Part shown: positions 57,830 to 64,000 of the stretch, piece after piece
Numbering within the stretch: the stretch's first letter is position 1
How the letters are laid out: every line of letters begins with the position of its first letter
Assembly: GCF_000315545.1 (NCBI RefSeq)
Contig: NZ_JH992902.1
Coordinates: 1,072,050-1,136,049, forward strand
DNA: 64,000 nt
Source: Selenomonas sp. F0473
GTDB lineage: Bacteria; Bacillota; Negativicutes; Selenomonadales; Selenomonadaceae
Direction: 5' to 3'
Translations under genes and position numbers: made by a program
The notes under the pieces: model-generated
The model's database searches: none
Seen by the model: the letters and a program-made list of their open reading frames with translations, nothing else
What the model was told of the DNA's origin: nothing

Positions 57830-58297
57830 TCAAAAAAATGCGCGGTACAGCGGCGCGACGCGCAGATCGATGCGTGTGCCCGCGGGATACCTCTCATAGA
57901 GCGGAATCTCGCGCCCCGCCGCTTCGATGCGCAGATCCGTCCCCGCTCCCGTCCTGAGACTCAGCGCGGGATAGTCACGCTCCATATCGAGGATAAAATA
58001 ATCGCCCTCTCGGCGAAACGCCCCCTCCTCCGCGAGGAACGGCAGCCCCACGCCGTGCGATTGGTACCGCGTCCCCGCGAGGTGAAAATGCCCGTCTGCA
58101 CGCACCGTAAGGAACTCCTCCACCGGCGTCTTCTGCACCGAGTGGATGAAGCGGACCGTGAGCGGCACCTCGTCCCGGATCTGCGCCGCGAGCACCTCCC
58201 GGCGCCCGTCCGCCTCCATGATGAGCGCGGGCGCGCTGAGGATATCGAACGCGACGAGTACGGCCGCGCAAAGGAGCGCGATCAGATAGGCTCTCAT
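57830..58297 (-). CDS. DUF1850 domain protein of TAXI-TRAP operon
   Basis: The 155-residue protein has one N-terminal membrane segment (LIALLCAAVLVAFDILSAPA) and the family core VPLTVRFIHSVQKTPVEEFL with SVQKTPVEE typical of DUF1850. Such proteins lie between TAXI receptors and TRAP permeases in many bacteria, as here. Role is unknown. It abuts the receptor gene (stop at 58298). Confidence 0.9.
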   Translation of the reverse strand: MRAYLIALLCAAVLVAFDILSAPALIMEADGRREVLAAQIRDEVPLTVRFIHSVQKTPVEEFLTVRADGHFHLAGTRYQSHGVGLPFLAEEGAFRREGDYFILDMERDYPALSLRTGAGTDLRIEAAGREIPLYERYPAGTRIDLRVAPLYRAFF

Positions 58298-59269
58298 TTA
58301 CTCGCCGAAATATTTCTCCGCGCCCGCATTCATCGGCAGGGACATGCCTGCCTTCGCCGTATCCTTCGTGATCTGCTTGCCGACGGCATGCGCGCCCTGC
58401 AAGCGGTCGAGATGCGTGAAGATCGCCTTCGTGATATCGTAGCCCATCGCGGCGTCCACCGAGGGTCCCGCAACCAGCATCGCCATGACCGACACGCCCG
58501 GCACCGCCTCGTCAAAGCCCGCATAAGTTCCCGCGGGAATAACGGTCTTGGTGTAGAACGGGTACTTCGCAATCAACTCATCCGCAACCGCCTCATCCAC
58601 GGGGAGAAGCCGCACGGGATTCTGCGATGCGATATCCTGCACCGACGCCGTCGGGTAGCCGGCCGTCAGGATCGCAACGTCCACATTGCCGTCCTTCAGC
58701 GCGCTCGCGCCCTCCGCGAACGAGAGGAACTGCTCGTCGATGTCGGCATACGTGATGCCGTATGCCGCGAGGATCTGGCGTGCGTTCGCCTCAACCCCCG
58801 AGCCCGCCGCCCCGACCGCGACGCGCTTGCCTTTCAGCTGCGCAAGGCTCGTGATGCCGGACGACCGGAGCGTCACGAACTGGCAGGTCTCGGGATAAAG
58901 AGAGGCAATCCCTTGGAGCCCCTCGACCTTCTTTCCTTCGAACATCTCCGTTCCGTTCACCGCATAGAAGGTAATATCGTTCTGCACCGTCGCGAGATCG
59001 ATGGATTTATCGCGCAGCATGTTGATGTTGGCGACCGACGCGCCCGTACTCTGCGCGCTCGCGTTCATGCCGGGGATCTCCTTGTTGAGGATCTCCGCGA
59101 TCGCTCCGCCGATCGGGTAGTAAGTCCCCGCCGTGCCGCCCGTGCCGATGTTGAGGAACTTCTTGTCCGCGCCGGCAGAATCCCCGCCGCCGCAGCCGAC
59201 GAGGAGCGCAGCAGAGAGTGCGAAGACTGCGCCTGCCGCAAATATTTTCTTTACGGTAGAAATATTCAT
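58298..59269 (-). CDS. TAXI family TRAP transporter solute receptor
   Basis: The 323-residue lipoprotein has a signal peptide with lipobox (FALSAALLVGCGGG) and the TAXI core FLNIGTGGTAGTYYPIGGAI, TGASVANINMLRDKSIDLAT, AAYGITYADIDEQFLSFAEG. It captures a substrate (often glutamate or other carboxylates) outside the membrane for the permease. It is the first gene of the operon, with AGGAGG before the ATG and TATAAT about 20 nt upstream; the -35 box is poor. Confidence 0.94.
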   Translation of the reverse strand: MNISTVKKIFAAGAVFALSAALLVGCGGGDSAGADKKFLNIGTGGTAGTYYPIGGAIAEILNKEIPGMNASAQSTGASVANINMLRDKSIDLATVQNDITFYAVNGTEMFEGKKVEGLQGIASLYPETCQFVTLRSSGITSLAQLKGKRVAVGAAGSGVEANARQILAAYGITYADIDEQFLSFAEGASALKDGNVDVAILTAGYPTASVQDIASQNPVRLLPVDEAVADELIAKYPFYTKTVIPAGTYAGFDEAVPGVSVMAMLVAGPSVDAAMGYDITKAIFTHLDRLQGAHAVGKQITKDTAKAGMSLPMNAGAEKYFGE

Positions 59270-59415
59270 GATTTTCCTCCTACAAAATTATATCCGACAA
59301 CTTCACGAACCGCCCGCGGCACACACGGAATGCACATATTTTATCACAAAGCGCCCCATGCCCGCAAGGCGTGAGGCGCTCGGTATACAAAGATACAATG
59401 ATACATGAATTATGT

Positions 59416-59838
59416 TTAATTTTTCACAAAGTCCGCAGACGTTCCGTTCGCCTTCGCGCGCATGATGAGTTCTTTGAGCCGCTCGATGTTCTTCTCGTGG
59501 AGATCGATCGCAAAGCGGATGCGCTTCTTCTCCTCCTCTGTGAACTCGGGCCGCGCGTATGCTTCCCGGATGCGCCCGAGGCGCTCCTGCACATCGCGCA
59601 GCTCGTCCTCCATCGGGCGCACATGCATGAGCGCGAGTCCGTAGACCGCGCGCATCTGCTCCTCGATATACGAGGCGTAGCCCGGCTCGCCGGATGTGCG
59701 TTCGAGCCACTGCGCAACGTGGTAGATGATGTCGTACGGCGACTCGCCGCCGTGGATCATCCCCGCGATCTCCATCTTCACCTGCTGCTCGCCGCCGTGC
59801 GGCAGCGGGCGCGAATCCCCCGCAGACGTCTCGGCCAT
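59416..59838 (-). CDS. Hypothetical helical protein
   Basis: The 140-residue product has two helical blocks (SPYDIIYHVAQWLERTSGEP and MRAVYGLALMHVRPMEDELR) and a coiled coil at the end (FAIDLHEKNIERLKELIMRA). I do not recognise it. The ATG at 59838 shares a base with the stop codon of the carbonic anhydrase-like gene (TGATG), so the two are coupled. Confidence 0.75.
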   Translation of the reverse strand: MAETSAGDSRPLPHGGEQQVKMEIAGMIHGGESPYDIIYHVAQWLERTSGEPGYASYIEEQMRAVYGLALMHVRPMEDELRDVQERLGRIREAYARPEFTEEEKKRIRFAIDLHEKNIERLKELIMRAKANGTSADFVKN

Positions 59839-60407
59839 CAGATGATCTTCTCTCCGTGGTAGCGCTCTCCGCCGATCTCGGGGTAGACGCCGTATTCGAC
59901 CGCCCACTCGCATTTATACTTGAGCGCCTGCGCGTGGATCGTCGCGATGCGGTCCATGTTCTCGCGCACAATCTTGCCCGGAACGCCTGCCACGAGGCAG
60001 TTCGGCGGAATGACCGCATTTTCTTTCACAACGGCGCCCGCCGCGATGATCGAACCGCGGCCGACCCTTGCCCCCGTGAGGACGGTTGCCCCCATGCCGA
60101 TGAGGACGTGGTCCTCGATCACGCAGCCGTGGATGCAGGCGCAGTGCCCGACTGTCACATGGTCGCCGATGATGCAGGGCTTGTTATCCGCCACGTGCAG
60201 ACAGGTGAGGTCCTGGATATTGGAGCACTCTCCGACCGAAATGTAGTCCACATCGCCGCGCGCCACGACGCCCGGCCAGAGGCTCGCGTATTTAGCCAGC
60301 CGCACGTCCCCCGAGAGGAAGACCTGCGGCGCGACGAAGGCCTCCTCGTCGATCTGCGGCGTGATGCCGTGAAAACTCGGGAACCCTTCTCCTTTGAACG
60401 TAAACAT
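59838..60407 (-). CDS. Gamma-carbonic anhydrase-like hexapeptide-repeat protein
   Basis: The 189-residue protein is a left-handed beta-helix of hexapeptide repeats (VFLSGDVRLAKYASLWPGVV, VGECSNIQDLTCLHVADNKP, VGHCACIHGCVIEDHVLIGM). The three His ligands for zinc or iron are at LHVAD, VGHC and CIHG. The Trp/Glu set of canonical gamma-CA is not complete, so activity is uncertain and it could instead be a YrdA/PaaY-type protein. Confidence 0.92.
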   Translation of the reverse strand: MFTFKGEGFPSFHGITPQIDEEAFVAPQVFLSGDVRLAKYASLWPGVVARGDVDYISVGECSNIQDLTCLHVADNKPCIIGDHVTVGHCACIHGCVIEDHVLIGMGATVLTGARVGRGSIIAAGAVVKENAVIPPNCLVAGVPGKIVRENMDRIATIHAQALKYKCEWAVEYGVYPEIGGERYHGEKII

Positions 60408-60439
60408 AAAGGATCCTTTCTAAAATATATATGGGAAAC

Positions 60440-61465
60440 TTATCCGCGCGCAACGAAGATATCCTTCGCCTGCGCGGTATGATAATAACGCTGTGCCGCC
60501 GCCAGAATCTCGGCGGCGCTCGGCGCCGGCGCGGATACGCCGGCCGCCGTGCGGCGTCTCTTCCCTGCGCGGCGGTCCGCCTTTGCCGCATCGAGCGGCG
60601 TATCCGGCAGTTCTTTGTACGCGTCGGAGTTCGCATACTGCATCCACTCGCGCTGATAGGCGCGCAGAAGATAGACGTGCTCGTTGTCGAGCGGCGTGCG
60701 TTTCGATCCCTCAACGGCGAAACGGCGCAGTTCGACTTTCTCCTCCGACGAGAGTATGCGGCGCCCGCCGGGTGTCCGAGGCGCCTCATCCGCCGACGTT
60801 CCCTCCGGCAAAGGTTCCTGCACGGACGCATTCGCATCCGGCGCGGCGGCATCCGTGCCGCCGCCCTCGGCCAGCGCCTCGCCCGCGATCGCGGCGTTCA
60901 TCTCGGCAGCGCTCGGCTCTGCCGGCATATCGGCCGAAGGCATATCTGCGCCGTCACCCGGGGCTGCGGCGGCCTCTCCCGCAGAGGATACGCCGGCAGC
61001 GGCGCCGACGACCGACCCCTGCATCGCGCCTCGGAGACTCGGCGCCTCGGCGCCTCCCGTCGCGCGCATCTCCGAGAGGACGGCGATGTTCGCCAGCGTG
61101 ACGGCACGGATCGCCTCGTCCTTCGTCTTCGCGCGCTTCAGCGCCCGCGCCAGCTCCTCGCGGCGCTCCTCAATACGCGATACCTTTTCGTAGAGATCGG
61201 GGTCGTTCTCCTTGAGATACTGCATATCGGCGCCGGACAGTTTCTGCCCTTGGCGGAGCTTCTGCCGGATGCGCATCGTACGCAGTCCATCGCTTTCGCC
61301 CGTCGGCGGGAGGAGCGCACGCGACATAGTTTTCCGCGGATCCTGCGGGGCCCCGAGCGCCTGCGCGAGACTCTGTCCCGTCCGGAGGCGGTGCCTCATA
61401 TCTCGCTGCAGGTTCTTCATCTGCGCATAGTCGCCGATCCGTCCGATCGTTTCAAATATATGCAT
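60440..61465 (-). CDS. Hypothetical Ala-rich protein
   Basis: The 341-residue product has a basic N-terminal helix region (MKNLQRDMRHRLRTGQSLAQ, LSGADMQYLKENDPDLYEKV), a coiled coil (RIEERREELARALKRAKTKD), a long low-complexity Ala/Gly/Pro-rich linker (about 135-235) and a C-terminal helical part (AYQREWMQYANSDAYKEL). I recognise no family. A perfect sigma-28 -10 box (GCCGATAA, 61516-61509) lies 43 nt upstream, but without a good -35 box. A flagellar or chemotaxis role is only a possibility. Confidence 0.7.
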   Translation of the reverse strand: MHIFETIGRIGDYAQMKNLQRDMRHRLRTGQSLAQALGAPQDPRKTMSRALLPPTGESDGLRTMRIRQKLRQGQKLSGADMQYLKENDPDLYEKVSRIEERREELARALKRAKTKDEAIRAVTLANIAVLSEMRATGGAEAPSLRGAMQGSVVGAAAGVSSAGEAAAAPGDGADMPSADMPAEPSAAEMNAAIAGEALAEGGGTDAAAPDANASVQEPLPEGTSADEAPRTPGGRRILSSEEKVELRRFAVEGSKRTPLDNEHVYLLRAYQREWMQYANSDAYKELPDTPLDAAKADRRAGKRRRTAAGVSAPAPSAAEILAAAQRYYHTAQAKDIFVARG

Positions 61466-61508
61466 ATGCCTACCTCCATGTAATGCAAATACAACGTTCC
61501 TTATTATG

Positions 61509-61516
61509 TTATCGGC
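61509..61516 (-). promoter_or_regulatory. Possible sigma-28 -10 element
   Basis: GCCGATAA on the minus strand equals the sigma-28 -10 consensus. No TAAA is found at the expected distance upstream. Confidence 0.3.
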
Positions 61517-61577
61517 GCAAACGCCCCGCAGATAAAGTCTCTCAGCGCCGCATACCGTATTTTACTCCATTTTAGGC

Positions 61578-61602
61578 AAAAAGAAAAGCCGGTCGCCCGG
61601 CT
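61578..61602 (-). terminator. Orphan terminator
   Basis: On the minus strand AGCCGG-GCGA-CCGGCT is followed by TTTCTTTTT. No confident gene ends here. A 75-codon open frame (61572-61799) runs through the hairpin. The rest of 61466-61880 holds nothing else I can support. Confidence 0.6.
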
Positions 61603-61887
61603 CTTGTATTTCCCGCGTATTTACTTTGGTCGTCTATGCACAATATCTGTATTAACGATTCCTTCATGCAGACACTAATCCCTCCGTCAAGTCCCGAATG
61701 CTGCCATTCACCAAGACGGATGAATCGTTCCAAAGGCATATGGTCCGTCCTCGGACGCATATGACCGACAGGAAATTCACGAGTGTTAATGTACCACATT
61801 TAACGTCCGAGCGCAATACCTAATACGCATATGATTGAAATTTTTTCTGTCCTAATCGTAAAAAAATAGGATTTGTGAAAAAACAGG

Positions 61888-61916
61888 TTGACAAATTCTC
61901 TCAAAAAGGACAAAAT
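61888..61916 (+). promoter_or_regulatory. Promoter of the chemoreceptor gene
   Basis: TTGACA (61888-61893), a 17-bp spacer and CAAAAT (61911-61916). It is sigma-A-like rather than sigma-28-like and gives a leader of about 80 nt. Confidence 0.6.
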
Positions 61917-62004
61917 AACCTCGCACAGGTTTGGATTGTGCTTCAAGTCGACACGGGAACAGACTTGTACGGTAAAGGGACGAAAGATGAAAGGGGATTT
62001 TTTT

Positions 62005-63699
62005 ATGGGAAAACGCACGCCGATCGGCGTACAGCTCGGCGGCCTTTTGGGCAGCGTCATCGCGCTTATGGTCTTACTGCTCGGCATAGTGCTGTACGAG
62101 TTTGACACGACGAGCGGGGCGTATCAGCACCTGCTCTCCGTGACGGTAGACAACTCCATCACCCTGCTGCGCGCGGAGGACGACTTCCATCAGGGACTCA
62201 GCGAGCTCCGCTCTTATGTGGTGACGAGGGACAGCGCCGCTGCTTCCCGCACGGAGGAAGCGCTCAAGAAGGCGGAAGAACAGATTACCCGCTTCTCGGA
62301 GAACGCCGTCAATCCCGACAGCAAGCAGCTCGGACAGCAGCTGCGCACAGGCATCCACGAATACAACGAACACAGCAAACGCGTCATCGCGGCGCATCAA
62401 AGCGGCGACAGCAACGCCTACGAAGCGGCGCGAAGCGAACTCTATAAGCGGACGGAGGACGTCAACAACCTCTTCGAAAAGGCTGCCGACGTCCAAAAGC
62501 AAGTGCGCACGAGCCAGATGGAGGATCTGAACGATAACGCGCACCATATCTTTATCATCGCGCTCGTCGCAAGCCTCGTCGGCATCGCCGCCATCATCGC
62601 ATGCGCCACCTGGTATGCGCGCCGTCTCGCGAGCCGTCTGATCAAACTACGCGGCGAGGTCGGCAAGCTCGGCAAACTTGATCTCTCCTTTGCGGCGGCA
62701 CGAGCCACATGGAACGACGAGATCGGCGATATGGCAAACGAACTCATTGAAATGAAGGATGCCCTCCACGAGATTGTCCGCTCCATCCAGAGCGAGGCGG
62801 ACGGGCTCTCGCGCGCGAGCGATGCACTCTCGAACTCCGTCCAGTCGCAGATGCAGGTCTCCGAGAGCATCGCGCATACGATCACGGACGTCGCGGCGGA
62901 CGCGACGCGCAACAACGACAGCATCGGCGAGATCTCGACCGCCATCGAGCAAGTCAGCGCGCGCACGCAGGAGATGAGTGCGAGCGGCACCTACGTCACG
63001 CAGACGGCGGACGATGCCGTCGCCGATGCCAAGGGCGGCATGAAATATATCCGGGAGCTCGTCCAGCAGAACGAAACGGTCGGCGTGTCTATGACCGAGA
63101 TCTCCCGTGTCTCCGAACAGCTCGTGACGGGTTCCGACGCGATCAAGAACGTCGTTACGACCATCCGCGAGATCGCGGGGCAGACCAACCTCCTCGCACT
63201 GAACGCCGCGATCGAAGCGGCGCGTGCCGGAGAAGCGGGCCGCGGCTTTGCCGTCGTTGCCGAGGAAGTCCGCAAGCTCGCCGAGGAGAGCTCCTCCGCA
63301 ACCAACGAAATCGAGCAAACCATCGGCCGCATGATCGAGAGTATCCAAGTCGCCGCAGGCGCCATCGCCAACGCGGAAGAAAAAGTGGATGCGAGCAAAG
63401 AGGTTACCGTCGAAACGGAGAAGAGTTTCAACTCCATTCAGAAACGCCTCGACGACGTGCGCGCAAACATCGCGCAGATCAGCAAGGCAGTCGACGAAAC
63501 CGCGAGCGATATGCAGGCTGTCGTCGGCAACGTCCAGAGCATCGGGGCCGTCGCAGAGAAGACGGGTGCGAACGCCGAGAGCGTCGCCGCCGCCTCCGAG
63601 GAACAGAGCGCAAGCCTGCACGACGTCAGCGACAGCGCCGAGGCACTCGCCGAGACCGCTTCCAAACTCAACGACATCACGTCGAAGTTCCGGCTGTAA
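62005..63699 (+). CDS. Methyl-accepting chemotaxis protein
   Basis: The 564-residue receptor has transmembrane helix 1 (about 8-30, [20 protein letters not shown]), a four-helix-bundle periplasmic sensor of about 150 residues, transmembrane helix 2 (about 183-205, [20 protein letters not shown]), a HAMP domain and the signalling hairpin with [20 protein letters not shown] and [20 protein letters not shown]. It relays ligand binding to CheW/CheA. The ATG at 62005 has AAAGGGG 8 nt upstream; 39 open codons before it lack one. The ligand is unknown. Confidence 0.94.
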   Translation: MGKRTPIGVQLGGLLGSVIALMVLLLGIVLYEFDTTSGAYQHLLSVTVDNSITLLRAEDDFHQGLSELRSYVVTRDSAAASRTEEALKKAEEQITRFSENAVNPDSKQLGQQLRTGIHEYNEHSKRVIAAHQSGDSNAYEAARSELYKRTEDVNNLFEKAADVQKQVRTSQMEDLNDNAHHIFIIALVASLVGIAAIIACATWYARRLASRLIKLRGEVGKLGKLDLSFAAARATWNDEIGDMANELIEMKDALHEIVRSIQSEADGLSRASDALSNSVQSQMQVSESIAHTITDVAADATRNNDSIGEISTAIEQVSARTQEMSASGTYVTQTADDAVADAKGGMKYIRELVQQNETVGVSMTEISRVSEQLVTGSDAIKNVVTTIREIAGQTNLLALNAAIEAARAGEAGRGFAVVAEEVRKLAEESSSATNEIEQTIGRMIESIQVAAGAIANAEEKVDASKEVTVETEKSFNSIQKRLDDVRANIAQISKAVDETASDMQAVVGNVQSIGAVAEKTGANAESVAAASEEQSASLHDVSDSAEALAETASKLNDITSKFRL

Positions 63700-63721
63700 G
63701 TCCTTGAAAACCGGCCGATAG

Positions 63722-63761
63722 AAAGATCCCCGCAGCACGGCTGCCGTGGGGATCTTTTTTT
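63722..63761 (+). terminator. Terminator of the chemoreceptor gene
   Basis: AAAGATCCCC pairs with GGGGATCTTT and is followed by a T run. Confidence 0.9.
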
Positions 63762-63823
63762 GTATAAAGAAAACCACGCGATAGTCGCGTGGTTCCAAAG
63801 AGCTTAAGCGGTGAAAAAATAGC

Positions 63824-64000
63824 CCCTAGTATGGTAAGCTAGAGCCGAGCCTGCCAGCTTAGCAAGAGCAACCGTACTAGGGAGGTCACATAATGTCAAA
63901 ACAACAAAATGCAGACAGACATAGTTTAGCACATACGAGGTGGAATTGTAAGTACCACATAGTATTTGCCCCGAAATATCGGAGGAAAGTGTTTTATGCA
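63824..64000 (+). mobile_element. IS200/IS605-type element, left end
   Basis: A hairpin with CCCTAGTATGGT (63824-63835) and ACCGTACTAGGG (63871-63882), with an inner AAGCT/AGCTT pairing, lies directly before the transposase start. Such imperfect subterminal hairpins are the ends recognised by TnpA. The element continues past the window. Confidence 0.75.
63893..64000 (+). CDS. tnpA: IS200-like transposase TnpA, partial (N-terminus)
   Basis: The 36 visible codons read MSKQQNADRHSLAHTRWNCK, YHIVFAPKYRRKVFYA. The motif WNCKYHIVFAPKYRR is the start of the Y1 single-strand transposase of IS200. Ribosome-binding site GGGAGG lies 8 nt upstream. The catalytic Tyr and HUH motif are outside or only begun. 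Confidence 0.93.
   Translation, partial: MSKQQNADRHSLAHTRWNCKYHIVFAPKYRRKVFYA

Noticed and set aside
61572..61799. 75-codon minus-strand frame
   Set aside because: It reads through a terminator hairpin and has no promoter or convincing ribosome-binding site; kept only as a note on the orphan terminator.
61917..62004. Cyclic-di-GMP riboswitch before the chemoreceptor gene
   Set aside because: CGCACAGG is present, but the rest of the GEMM-I conserved core (GCAAACC, ACGCAAAGCC) is missing and no terminator follows.

Overview
The window looks like chromosomal DNA of a motile, GC-rich, low-copy-repeat Gram-negative Firmicute of the Negativicutes, most likely Selenomonas or a close relative. This rests on gene content and order: a Firmicute-type late flagellar operon (flgM-flgN-flgK-flgL-DUF6470-fliW-csrA-flaG-fliD-fliS), TAXI-type TRAP transport, DUF3793-flavodoxin and MuF-type phage debris. 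The genus is inferred from family knowledge, not from a database search.

Layout. (1) 1-800: hpf (partial) and a cold-shock gene, both minus strand. (2) 844-17385: an unbroken minus-strand run of about 16.5 kb of large glycosyltransferase and TPR genes, mostly translationally coupled by ATGA overlaps. It holds four SPINDLY/O-GlcNAc-transferase-like (GT41) genes, one of them broken by a small deletion, two GT2-TPR proteins including one with three tandem GT2 units, one GT2-GT2-GT-B protein and a TPR protein. (3) 17692-28531: flagellin, which has its own sigma-28 and sigma-A promoters and a CsrA-type leader, followed by the late flagellar operon. The adjacency suggests that region 2 glycosylates flagellin. 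(4) 28642-32240: a P1B-type metal ATPase operon with two HMA2-like proteins and a small single-pass membrane protein, behind a structured leader RNA with an internal terminator. (5) 32424-34495: a YibE/F membrane protein, then phage MuF-C debris beside tRNA-Ser(CGA). (6) 34565-50397: metabolic and housekeeping genes (metY, dps, yitT-like, fruK-fruA, AGCS symporter, pyk, ridA, aroF-pheA, HD hydrolase, methyltransferase, secreted glucosaminidase-like protein). (7) 50506-60407: a coiled-coil membrane protein, a Fur-type DUF3793-flavodoxin operon, a DinJ-YafQ toxin-antitoxin pair, an SDR behind a MerR-type promoter, a lipoprotein, a TAXI-DUF1850-TRAP transport operon and a gamma-carbonic anhydrase-like gene. 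(8) 60440-64000: a hypothetical protein, a chemoreceptor and the left end of an IS200-type element.

How the parts fit. Region 3 contains every component needed for FliW-CsrA-flagellin feedback, including a leader hairpin that presents a CsrA-like GGA site and a ribosome-binding site that is also GGA-rich. FliS and a FliT-like protein are export chaperones, FlgM is the anti-sigma-28 factor, and the sigma-28 promoter of flagellin closes that circuit. Three copies of a roughly 140-180 bp modular palindromic repeat lie in intergenic regions, two of them directly at the stop codons of yitT-like and fruK. Several minus- and plus-strand operons have near-consensus sigma-A promoters with 17-bp spacers, which makes the operator-like palindromes at dps, metY, the SDR gene and the DUF3793 operon easier to interpret.
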